Source: an uncultured Saprospiraceae bacterium (GTDB lineage Bacteria > Bacteroidota > Bacteroidia > Chitinophagales > Saprospiraceae). From it: DNA of 8,848 nt. The position numbers were made by a program, and so were the translations under genes. The notes beneath the pieces were generated by a model. The model was not told where the DNA came from. It saw nothing but the letters and a program-made list of their open reading frames with translations, and did no database searches. This document shows, one piece after another, positions 1-6,094 of the stretch. The first letter of the stretch is position 1. The number at the start of each line of letters is the position of its first letter. Location: the NCBI GenBank assembly GCA_938039305.1, contig CALHUZ010000617.1, positions 1-8,848 of the forward strand, given 5' to 3'.

Positions 1-1505
1 ATACCACTAATAGAAGGATCCCATTGGTCACTTGTAAACCAACTGTCATTGACAGTGCCTGTAGCTGGATCTATTTCAAAAATTCTTGGTTGACCGAAAT
101 CCGTTACATAGTATTTTCCATCAACAATAGAAACCGTATGACCTATTGAACCTGTTGGCAAATCCCATTCGCCGGTTTTGGCTTTGCTTGTTATATCATA
201 CGCTACTAACTTAGCAGGCCCTGACATGCCACCTCCGAAATCAGCATTATCCAAAATGCTAAATAAGGTATTGCCATCAACCTTTACACCCCAACGTTGC
301 GTATATCCTTCTTCTGCTGCAGCAAATAACTGAGGCGTAGGATTTGATTGTGTTAAATCAAAAGATGATAAACTTCCATCTCCTAAGCTACTTACATAGG
401 CTACGTTATTAGCAATTACTATATCCTCTGGGAAGAAGGTTTCACTATCGACTGATATAGATCCTAATCCCGATTCTTCAAAACTAACAATAAGCGTTTG
501 TCCCAATTCTGTCAAGTCTGTTCCACCTGCTAATTCAACAACAAAACCACCATCTGGTAGTGTAATCGGTAAAGAAAAACCTGTAGCAAATAAATCGGCT
601 AACGGTATTTCATATCCTGCCGGTAAAACCGTTACGGATGCATTATCTGCAAGTCCTGGCGAACCACCTGCAATACTGATATTTGATACATCGCCATCAT
701 AAGCAAAGTAATATCTATCAAAACGACCATCTGGGAGCAACAAATCTGCGGCGTCAGAATTGTTGAACAATGTCATAGTCAACCCTGTCTCTGTCAAATC
801 AATATCATAGAAATTAATGAACTGTGGAAACTCAACAGCATCAGTAATCGCCGTTGGCCCTGCCGCTCCATAAAATGCTTGCTGACCGCCTGTTAAGGTT
901 GCATCCTCAAATGAGTTATAAACTGATATAGCATTTCCGCTTGAAACATCACCACTGCAATTCCAAATTAATGTAACGTCAGAGAGACTATAAAGCGATA
1001 TACAATCATAATTATTTGCACTAGCGCATAGTGCACTTCCTGAAGATGTATATAGCTGTCCTTCACCGTTACTTGTTTCTACAAATACATATTGAAGTCG
1101 ATCTTTTAGATAAACGGTTATAGATTCACTCTGATTACAATCCGTCTCACTTGCAACAGAACTAAGCCAATCAAATTGATCAAATGGAGTAACTGTGTTA
1201 GAATCATCACACTCATAAACAACAGTACCTGTTTGAGCACTTAAATTATAAAAATCTGTACAAAACGAATCGCCCTTATCAGTACACCAACAGTTACCAT
1301 CTTCAAAATATAGTTTACCGCCAGGAGCACAATCCTCATTTGTTTCTATATAAACAAATGAATAACTTCCAAAATCATAAGCTGTCGCCTTTTTGTTTAG
1401 GCAACAATTCTCAGATAATACATCATTAAGCCAAGGGTAGTTATTATCCTGACCTACCAAAGTCAATGAAATTAATGTTAGTAACATTACTAATAGATTC
1501 CTCAT
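1..1505 (-). CDS. Secreted multidomain protein with tandem Cys-bearing modules and a beta-propeller-like region (3' end missing)
   Basis: The frame is open from the ATG at 1505 to the window edge: 501 codons, no stop, C-terminus missing. Residues 1-19 (MRNLLVMLLTLISLTLVGQ) are a signal peptide. Residues 21-100 and 107-184 are two diverged copies of one module. Each begins with an aromatic-x-W-L motif (PWLNDV, FDWLSSV) and contains a Y-x-F-V-x-I/V-E-T strand and an LYF/LYT...C...C...LS...W/Y-x-C tail. Cys34/35, 74, 82 and 99 align with Cys123, 160, 168 and 183, so conserved disulfides are likely. Residues 190-345 are beta-rich and unrecognised. Residues 356-501 read like blades of an SMP-30/YncE-type beta-propeller (PEDIVIANNVAYVSS; GHTVSIVDGKYYVTDFGQP). 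It is probably an extracellular binding or adhesion protein; any enzymatic role is unknown. It starts 72 bp after the lipoprotein gene on the same strand, so co-transcription is possible. A C-terminal sorting domain could lie beyond the edge but is not visible. Confidence 0.88.
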   Translation of the reverse strand, partial: MRNLLVMLLTLISLTLVGQDNNYPWLNDVLSENCCLNKKATAYDFGSYSFVYIETNEDCAPGGKLYFEDGNCWCTDKGDSFCTDFYNLSAQTGTVVYECDDSNTVTPFDQFDWLSSVASETDCNQSESITVYLKDRLQYVFVETSNGEGQLYTSSGSALCASANNYDCISLYSLSDVTLIWNCSGDVSSGNAISVYNSFEDATLTGGQQAFYGAAGPTAITDAVEFPQFINFYDIDLTETGLTMTLFNNSDAADLLLPDGRFDRYYFAYDGDVSNISIAGGSPGLADNASVTVLPAGYEIPLADLFATGFSLPITLPDGGFVVELAGGTDLTELGQTLIVSFEESGLGSISVDSETFFPEDIVIANNVAYVSSLGDGSLSSFDLTQSNPTPQLFAAAEEGYTQRWGVKVDGNTLFSILDNADFGGGMSGPAKLVAYDITSKAKTGEWDLPTGSIGHTVSIVDGKYYVTDFGQPRIFEIDPATGTVNDSWFTSDQWDPSISG

Positions 1506-1577
1506 TCTCTATTTTATTTATTTAATTGAAATATAATGTTGGTTTGATTTCAGGGTTCTTATTCTACTATAGTTGCA

Positions 1578-3050
1578 TTAGAATTTTCCGTTTTCGTTTT
1601 TCCATTCTGCCTTAGGCGGAATAGGAGCGATCACATCCCAATGCTCTACGATTTGACCATTTTCTAATCTGAACAAGTCATAATAAGCAGTTGGGTCTTT
1701 ACCAAGCTTTCCCTCGCTCATAGCAAGAACAAAATCCCCCTCTCCTAAGACTTTATGAATTTTATCATATTGCATCATCACCCCATTTTCAGCCATTGCT
1801 TTCATTGCATTACCCAAACCATCTAAACCATCACCTACTCCAGGATTGTGTTGTGTGTATTTTGTAGGATTTATATAAGTGGCGATTTTATCCATTTCAC
1901 CTTTCATAAAAACCTTTTCAAGAAGATCTCTCACAACCTGCTGGTTAGATTCAGATTTATCAAGATCTGTGATTTGAGTAGCTCCGTCGAACTGAGTATG
2001 TCCACTTGGATTAGGTGGTTGCACTTCTAATAGGTTGTCCCAGTGCTCTACTATAAGACCATTTTCAAATCTAAAAACATCAAAGCCTGCTTTAGGTCCA
2101 AAGAAATCATATTGTGTATGTGTGAACACATATTCTCCATCTTCGAAAGCCCTTATGACTTCAGCTTTAAATCCCCCAGGAGGTGCATGTTGCATGACTG
2201 CTCCAAAGCCAGCTAATCCGTCAGCAACACCAAGGTTGTGTTGGATATATTTGTTAGGATTGATATAAGAAATAGGCGTTTGATCTCCTGTGTTGAAGCT
2301 ATTCAATAGTGCTATAACTTTATCCTTCTTGGACAATTCTTTAGGCAGAGATGTCAAAGTCTGATACCTACCCATCCAAACTGAAGTCTGATCCATCATC
2401 CCCATAAATTGCTGAGAAATAGGACTGTTCATAAATGGTTGTAATGCCGCGTCAGAGTTTATCTTGTTATCCCAAAATACAGCCACCGCCTGATTTCCAT
2501 CTTCATTACTCCCAGATAGTCTTTGTATAAAGCCGCGTTTAGGCGCTGTAACTTCTTTAGCTACTCGATCATTAATCGCATTGAAGGCAAGAGTTTCAGT
2601 TCCTGAATTCAAATCGAAGGTCATGACCTCTACAAAGTCACTACTATGAGCATCGAATGATTTATCCATCGTGAACCGTGTTAACTTCATAGTAGATTCA
2701 TCTATCATCGCACCATAGTCAGCAACTGATTGGTCTTTCATAAATTGACTCATCGATGCGTCCGCATCTGTTAAGCTTTTCCAGAATACAACTACACCAA
2801 TCTCTCCCGTCTCTGTTACACCACTTATTCTTTTGATGAACCCCGGCTGCTTGCTTGTGAAATCAGATGAAATACTCGCATCACGATTATTAAACACCGA
2901 AGTACTGACTCCACTTTTTACTTTGAAAGTGGTCACTTCCATTATTGGCTTTTCTTCCATATTATTTGATTTTGATTTTTTGCTTGAACCACAGCTAACC
3001 ATGCAGCATGCAAGTACCACTATGGCGAATGTTTTAATTATTAGTCGCAT
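1578..3050 (-). CDS. Lipoprotein with two ABM-like and two SnoaL-like domains
   Basis: 490 residues. The N-terminus MRLIIKTFAIVVLACCMVSC followed by GSSKK is a lipoprotein signal with Cys20 as the likely lipidated residue, which fixes the start; the leader is A/T-rich without a Shine-Dalgarno. After a Ser/Lys/Asn linker (21-34), residues 36-128 and 138-230 are two copies of an antibiotic-biosynthesis-monooxygenase-like ferredoxin fold. Both show EV-TF, a GFI-R-SG turn and a VFW strand, followed by a QFM or PFM helix. Residues 240-345 and 366-475 are two copies of a SnoaL/NTF2-like domain of the COG4922 type. Each has YINP-KY-QHN-GV-DG near its start and FR-ENG-IVEHWD near its end. Known relatives of each fold act on small hydrophobic or polyketide-like substrates, but many have no assigned reaction. 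No cofactor site is evident, so substrate and activity are unknown. A periplasmic or outer-membrane location is inferred. The AraC-family gene upstream is a candidate regulator. Confidence 0.93.
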   Translation of the reverse strand: MRLIIKTFAIVVLACCMVSCGSSKKSKSNNMEEKPIMEVTTFKVKSGVSTSVFNNRDASISSDFTSKQPGFIKRISGVTETGEIGVVVFWKSLTDADASMSQFMKDQSVADYGAMIDESTMKLTRFTMDKSFDAHSSDFVEVMTFDLNSGTETLAFNAINDRVAKEVTAPKRGFIQRLSGSNEDGNQAVAVFWDNKINSDAALQPFMNSPISQQFMGMMDQTSVWMGRYQTLTSLPKELSKKDKVIALLNSFNTGDQTPISYINPNKYIQHNLGVADGLAGFGAVMQHAPPGGFKAEVIRAFEDGEYVFTHTQYDFFGPKAGFDVFRFENGLIVEHWDNLLEVQPPNPSGHTQFDGATQITDLDKSESNQQVVRDLLEKVFMKGEMDKIATYINPTKYTQHNPGVGDGLDGLGNAMKAMAENGVMMQYDKIHKVLGEGDFVLAMSEGKLGKDPTAYYDLFRLENGQIVEHWDVIAPIPPKAEWKNENGKF

Positions 3051-3056
3051 ATTTAT

Positions 3057-3182
3057 TTAATTCAAGATGATTGTAAAATTTTGTCCTGGTTTGAAATCCT
3101 CAATTGCCAAGTCCACTCCCATTACAAATGCGGTTGATTGAAGAGCATTGGTGAATGTTACGTTAGAACCAAGGCTATAGGT
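3057..3182 (-). pseudogene. 3' stump of a lost gene (about 41 codons)
   Basis: This frame translates to a protein-like tail: TYSLGSNVTFTNALQ, then STAFVMGVDLAIEDF, then KPGQNFTIILN and TAA at 3059-3057. It has no ATG at its head and is closed upstream by TGA at 3185-3183. The composition is that of a beta-rich exported-protein C-terminus. The stop lies only 6 bp before the ATG of the lipoprotein gene, the spacing expected of two genes in one operon. Another frame just upstream (3158-3265, 35 codons) contains SLVTFCSCGDDHEP, which resembles a lipobox and could be the 5' part of the same gene joined out of frame by a deletion; that part is much less certain. Family not recognised. The whole reading could be a chance open frame. 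Confidence 0.4.
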
Positions 3183-3364
3183 TCATGATCGTCACCACAA
3201 GAACAGAAAGTAACAAGGGATGATATTCGTCTGGAAAGAAGAAAAGGGGACTCAGGAAATATCATTGAGAATATTTAGTTAAGTAATACCACGAAGGTAT
3301 CCTCGACTAAAATATCAGCAATGGTAAGTATGCTTCTAATGACTGTCAAAATGGGAAAGAAGGC
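3183..3364. other. Non-coding stretch downstream of the AraC-family gene
   Basis: No convincing gene, promoter box or strong terminator is visible. Short minus-strand frames exist, including 3158-3265 with its lipobox-like CSCGDD, but none is convincing alone. A weak 5-bp hairpin (ATACC/GGTAT near 3287-3301) lacks a T-run. Together with the stump at 3057-3182 the region is best read as degraded sequence between the regulator and the lipoprotein gene. Confidence 0.35.
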
Positions 3365-4237
3365 TTAATGTGCCTGTCTAAACACTTCGGGAGAAATGCC
3401 CGTAAACTTCTTGAAATACTTATAAAAATTAGTGGGATCACTAAAACCTGCGGTATATGAGATCTCTTTTATAGTATCGTCAGTACTGATCAAGAGTCTC
3501 TTTATTTGCATCACAGTTATCTCATCAATAAAAGCCTTTGCAGACTTACTGACTACATTATTCACAATGTTATTGAGCGTTTTAGAGGAAACGCCTAATT
3601 GACCTGCATAGTACTGGACCTTTTTGCTCTTAAAGCAATCTGTTTCTACTTGCTTTTGAAACTCTAAGAACTGAGTGAGGTACTTTTTCTTTTCTACTAA
3701 ATGCCCTGCTTTAGACTTAAACCGAAATAGCTTTGTGATGACGATATGCAGTACGCTTCTGGTTATACCTATAGAGAAGTCGTCTTTGATATTATACTCT
3801 AACTCTAAGTGCTTTACCAAGACCGTAAAGTCTTTAAAATCCTCAGCTGAGCTGAACTCTATCTTAGGAAAGCTCAATGATTCATTAAACAACTGCATGG
3901 ACTTTGAGGCCTCCAATTGATTTAGATGACTTACGATAAACTCCTCTGTGAAAATTAGTAAGAAGCCCTTTACACTTAAACTTCTAAAAAACTTATGCAC
4001 CTGATCCTTCCTTATCAAAAGGACGATACCCTCCTTGTAATCATAATCTTTAAAATCTATTGTATGATATCCCTTTCCTTCGTAGATAAACAAGATGATA
4101 TAGAATTTAACAAGATGGTTCTCATCAATGGCATGATCTAAATCTCTTTGTAAAAGATCCTCAATTTTGACAATATCAAAGTAAGATTTAGGATTATCCT
4201 GATTCTTAAAGTCGACTTCTGGTAATTCTTTTTGCAT
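3365..4237 (-). CDS. AraC-family transcriptional regulator
   Basis: 290 residues, the usual length for the family. Residues 38-100 have the pattern of an AraC-type cupin sensing domain (FYIILFIYEGKGYHTIDF, then a glycine turn and LLIRKDQVHKF, where the family typically shows P-x-QVH). Residues 190-288 are the DNA-binding domain. The first helix-turn-helix is around 208-228 (YYAGQLGVSSKTLNNIV). The second is around 256-277 (IKEISYTAGFSDPTNFYKYF), followed by the signature FKKFTGISPEVFR. The effector is not predictable. The nearest complete gene downstream on the same strand is the ABM/SnoaL lipoprotein, with about 300 bp of degraded sequence between, so that gene or the regulator itself is a candidate target. 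A perfect inverted repeat lies 21-41 bp before the start codon and may be an autoregulatory operator. The start is supported by the position of the sensing domain and an A-rich leader. Confidence 0.93.
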   Translation of the reverse strand: MQKELPEVDFKNQDNPKSYFDIVKIEDLLQRDLDHAIDENHLVKFYIILFIYEGKGYHTIDFKDYDYKEGIVLLIRKDQVHKFFRSLSVKGFLLIFTEEFIVSHLNQLEASKSMQLFNESLSFPKIEFSSAEDFKDFTVLVKHLELEYNIKDDFSIGITRSVLHIVITKLFRFKSKAGHLVEKKKYLTQFLEFQKQVETDCFKSKKVQYYAGQLGVSSKTLNNIVNNVVSKSAKAFIDEITVMQIKRLLISTDDTIKEISYTAGFSDPTNFYKYFKKFTGISPEVFRQAH

Positions 4238-4257
4238 TTTATTTGCTTATAGACAGC

Positions 4258-4278
4258 AGATGATAGAAAGTATCATCT
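4258..4278. promoter_or_regulatory. Perfect 8-bp inverted repeat upstream of the AraC-family gene
   Basis: AGATGATA at 4258-4265 and TATCATCT at 4271-4278 are perfect reverse complements around the 5-nt spacer GAAAG. The site lies 21-41 bp upstream of the regulator's ATG. It could be a dimeric operator or a hairpin in the 5' leader of the mRNA. No T-run follows on either strand, so it is not a typical terminator. Confidence 0.4.
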
Positions 4279-4489
4279 CTCCACAAAATGGAAAACATTC
4301 TGTCTCTTCAATGTCGAGAAGGTTTCCGCTCCAAGTTAGCCTTTAGTTAAGGAATCCATATATTTTTTAAACGCATTTATTGTCGATGAGGTATAACTTA
4401 AGAGTGGATAGATTCTCAAGTAGATAGTTCCTCACAGTGAGAATTGCCCTTGCGTCGCATAACTTCTACCAGAATTCATTTTTCTAACT
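4279..4489. other. Intergenic region with overlapping inverted repeats
   Basis: No gene is visible; the minus strand holds only frames of about 15 codons. ATTCTCA at 4412-4418 can pair with TGAGAAT at 4438-4444. Inside that, CTCACAGTGAG at 4431-4441 is itself a 5+1+5 palindrome, so two mutually exclusive hairpins are possible. Such an arrangement is seen in attenuators and small RNAs, but no promoter was found to support transcription. Confidence 0.25.
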
Positions 4490-4514
4490 AATAGGTTTCT
4501 TGGCCTATTTTTTT
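4490..4514 (+). terminator. Terminator-like hairpin with T-run, plus strand
   Basis: AATAGG (4490-4495) pairs with CCTATT (4504-4509) across an 8-nt loop, followed directly by T's to 4514. This is the layout of a weak rho-independent terminator on the plus strand. No plus-strand gene precedes it, and the small membrane-protein gene begins only 14 bp downstream. It would therefore end an unseen small RNA, act as an attenuator for that gene, or be chance. Confidence 0.3.
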
Positions 4515-4528
4515 CGTAATTTAGAATC

Positions 4529-4669
4529 ATGGAATTACCAAATGAAGCTTACGAGATCCTTGTCCCAATTATTCTCATTTCTGTTATAATGGTCTTTGTT
4601 GTCTTCTTCACAAAAAGTAGTAGAAACTTCAGAAGCAGCAGAAATAGAAGGGCCAGGAGACGGTTTTGA
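4529..4669 (+). CDS. Small single-span membrane protein with basic tail
   Basis: 46 residues from ATG at 4529 to TGA at 4667-4669. The N-terminus is short and acidic (MELPNEAYE). A hydrophobic helix follows at about residues 10-27 (ILVPIILISVIMVFVVFF), then a strongly basic tail of Ser, Asn and mostly Arg to residue 46. The charge pattern predicts an inner-membrane protein with the C-terminus in the cytoplasm by the positive-inside rule. It is the only plus-strand gene proposed here and converges on the beta-barrel gene, with 35 bp between the two stops. The Arg codons are mostly AGA/AGG. Function unknown. No perfect -7 box or Shine-Dalgarno lies in front (the closest is TAATTTAG at 4517-4524), so the gene call rests on the protein's character alone. 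Confidence 0.5.
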   Translation: MELPNEAYEILVPIILISVIMVFVVFFTKSSRNFRSSRNRRARRRF

Positions 4670-4704
4670 TCAGCTCTCTATTAATTATCAGTTCACCCAT
4701 TAAT

Positions 4705-5283
4705 TTAGTAGAAGTTGATCCCAATCAGGATGGAGGGAGAGACACCAGTAGTATTACCTTCAGCGAGGTCTATATTTCTATAGGTCATTCTTGCTTTTAT
4801 ATCAATCGTAAACTTCTTTCCTTGATAGAACTCATACCCTATCGCGCCAATAGCACCTAATCCAGCATGGTATACTGTCTCTTCTTTATTATTGTCAGGG
4901 TCTTTGATATCAAAAAAGACTGGAGCATCTAAGCCTATCCCAATTCCTCCCATTACCCAAAACCGATCACCCAACCAATACTGAACAGTCGGTGCCAATA
5001 CGCCAAAATCTCTTTTTCTTGATCTTCCAATTCCAGTATAATCGTAACCCGATACATTGGAGGTTAGCAAAAGAGCCATATTGGACTTTAACATAAATCC
5101 GATTTTAAAGCCTACACCAAAGTCTGTATTATTTTGCGATGCACTAGGAAAGGAGTGAATGGAATGCGAGAATCCTATTGATGTACCAAACACAAAGCCT
5201 TTCCTTATGGCCGTTTGATCATCTTGAGCATATGCTAATGATGCTATAATAATTAGGCAAGTGGTGATTATCAATCTTATCAT
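4705..5283 (-). CDS. Small outer-membrane beta-barrel protein
   Basis: 192 residues from the ATG at 5283. This start is chosen because residues 1-19 (MIRLIITTCLIIIASLAYA) form a clean signal peptide ending AYA before Gln20. The frame stays open 20 codons further, to a GTG inside the palindrome at 5334-5353, but that extension would bury the signal peptide and overrun the promoter. The mature part alternates polar and hydrophobic residues with frequent glycine and aromatic positions (GFVFGTSIGFSHS, VMGGIGIGLDA, GLGAIGAIGYEF) and ends with a final strand closing in ...GINFY, as in OmpA/OprF-like eight-stranded barrels and Bacteroidota porin-family proteins. No OmpA peptidoglycan-binding domain is attached. 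It lies 79 bp downstream of the Crp/Fnr-type gene and has its own -7 box, so regulation by that neighbour is plausible. Ligand or pore function unknown. Confidence 0.88.
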   Translation of the reverse strand: MIRLIITTCLIIIASLAYAQDDQTAIRKGFVFGTSIGFSHSIHSFPSASQNNTDFGVGFKIGFMLKSNMALLLTSNVSGYDYTGIGRSRKRDFGVLAPTVQYWLGDRFWVMGGIGIGLDAPVFFDIKDPDNNKEETVYHAGLGAIGAIGYEFYQGKKFTIDIKARMTYRNIDLAEGNTTGVSPSILIGINFY

Positions 5284-5306
5284 AATGTTGCTTTTTGTAT
5301 AAAAGG

Positions 5307-5314
5307 CAAAACTA
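5307..5314 (-). promoter_or_regulatory. Bacteroidota -7 promoter box of the beta-barrel gene
   Basis: Read on the minus strand, 5314-5307 is TAGTTTTG, a perfect match to the Bacteroidota -7 consensus TAnnTTTG. It predicts a transcript start near 5303 and a leader of about 20 nt before the ATG at 5283. No TTG is found at the usual -33 distance; the palindrome at 5334-5353 occupies that zone instead, which fits an activator-dependent promoter. I found no other perfect match to the box in the minus-strand intergenic regions of this window. Confidence 0.55.
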
Positions 5315-5333
5315 TGATTGAACTTCTTCAAAA

Positions 5334-5353
5334 TAGTTACCACGTGGTAACTA
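5334..5353. promoter_or_regulatory. Perfect 20-bp palindrome, likely operator (or terminator)
   Basis: TAGTTACCACGTGGTAACTA is identical to its reverse complement over all 20 bases. It sits between the stop of the Crp/Fnr-type gene (5363) and the start of the beta-barrel gene (5283). Its centre (5343.5) is 33 bp upstream of the centre of the TAGTTTTG box, placing it at about -40, close to the -41.5 position of class II Crp-family activator sites. Alternatively, on the minus strand it folds into an 8-bp stem with an ACGT loop followed by TTTT and could terminate the upstream gene. The perfect symmetry and position favour an operator; both roles may hold. Confidence 0.6.
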
Positions 5354-5362
5354 ATGCAGTTG

Positions 5363-5929
5363 TTAGATCCTTTTTCTGATCCTACTTAAGCTTTGAGTCG
5401 TAATCCCCAAATAGGATGCGATGTGTTTTTGAGGAATCCTTTGTAGGACCTCAGGTCGATCCTTCATTAAATCCAGATATCGCTCTTCTGCCGACTTCGT
5501 CATCATCTCTATTTGTTGGCTCTGCTTTTCAACATTAGAGTTTTCTTCACCGGCGAGAAAGAGCATGCTGCCCATAGGCGTCTTCTTAAGAATCTCGATG
5601 TTAGACTTAGTAATGCTCAGTAATCTTGAATTCTCTAAGGACACAATCTCTATAGGAGATGGCTTCCCAGTAAGTAAAGAAAGATCATCTGCGAAGAAGT
5701 TGTTCTCTAAAAATAGATCTGTACAAACGTAGTGGCTCTCCTTCCAAACAAATAAACCACAAGCTCCCTCTAATAGGAAGTATCCAAACTTCGCTATTTT
5801 ATCAGCTTCTTTAATTCTATCATTCTTCTTAAAACTAACTACTTCGCACAAGTCAGCAAGGGCTTTCCAAGCTTCAAGAGGAGCTTCAAAATGCTCGTCA
5901 AATGCTTCTTTCAAGATATGTTCGATCAC
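5363..5929 (-). CDS. Crp/Fnr-family transcriptional regulator
   Basis: 188 residues, typical for the short Crp-like regulators of Bacteroidota. Residues 20-115 fit the cyclic-nucleotide-binding jelly roll (SFKKNDRIKEADKIAKFGYFLLEGACGLFV). The phosphate-binding cassette of true Crp (G-E-x-x...R-x-A) is not recognisable: the corresponding stretch reads FFADDLSLLTGKPSPIE. cAMP binding is therefore doubtful, as in many members from this phylum. Residues 147-160 (AEERYLDLMKDRPE) are the usual lead-in to the winged helix. Residues 165-186 (IPQKHIASYLGITTQSLSRIRK) are the helix-turn-helix. No Fnr-type cysteine cluster is present. The start appears to be GTG at 5929, since TAG lies in frame one codon upstream and no earlier ATG exists. 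The perfect palindrome just downstream is a candidate binding site, and the structured element at 5943-6069 would lie in or near its leader. Confidence 0.92.
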   Translation of the reverse strand: MIEHILKEAFDEHFEAPLEAWKALADLCEVVSFKKNDRIKEADKIAKFGYFLLEGACGLFVWKESHYVCTDLFLENNFFADDLSLLTGKPSPIEIVSLENSRLLSITKSNIEILKKTPMGSMLFLAGEENSNVEKQSQQIEMMTKSAEERYLDLMKDRPEVLQRIPQKHIASYLGITTQSLSRIRKRI

Positions 5930-5942
5930 CTAAGTGTTTTAA

Positions 5943-6069
5943 TTTGTCTTAATGAATACTAAAGGTAAGTAGATGCTGTGCCTCTACTGTCCAGAGATAA
6001 TATAATAACCATTGCTGGGAGTAGTTATTCTTCTCTTTACCATTTTTGTTAGTATTCATTCAAGACAAA
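5943..6069. other. Structured 127-bp element: long interrupted stem enclosing two hairpins
   Basis: TTTGTCTTAATGAATACTAA (5943-5962) is complementary to 6049-6069 over 20 pairs with one extra C at 6061. The stem continues after an internal loop with GGTAA (5964-5968) against TTACC (6037-6041). Inside lie two small hairpins: AGTAGA/TCTACT (5968-5973 with 5983-5988) and AATAAC/GTTATT (6004-6009 with 6024-6029). The whole can fold as a three-way junction. Read on the minus strand it ends 13 nt before the GTG of the Crp/Fnr-type gene and starts 25 bp after the stop of the upstream gene. It could be a 5'-leader regulatory RNA, an mRNA-stabilising structure, or a small non-coding mobile element with terminal inverted repeats. 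No flanking target duplication is evident. Confidence 0.5.
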
Positions 6070-6094
6070 AGTCTTGTATCGTATTCATATTTTG

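Noticed and set aside
1848..3060. Three plus-strand open frames of 60-77 codons opposite the lipoprotein gene
   Set aside because: They lie antisense inside a well-supported coding frame, lack domain-like composition and have no promoter.
3675..3920. 81-codon plus-strand frame opposite the AraC-family gene
   Set aside because: Antisense shadow of a clear regulator gene.
4666..4860. 64-codon plus-strand frame starting at the end of the small membrane-protein gene
   Set aside because: Mostly antisense to the beta-barrel gene; the composition is not protein-like.
5284..5343. N-terminal extension of the beta-barrel protein to a GTG
   Set aside because: It would place the signal peptide 20 residues inside the protein and start within the palindrome, upstream of the predicted transcript start.
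5334..5353. Palindrome read only as the terminator of the regulator gene
   Set aside because: The T-run is only four bases and the symmetry is exact through the centre, which a hairpin loop would not require; an operator fits better, though dual use remains possible.
5943..6069. Classical insertion sequence or MITE as a firm call
   Set aside because: No transposase frame and no clear target-site duplication flank the inverted repeats, so only the structure is claimed.
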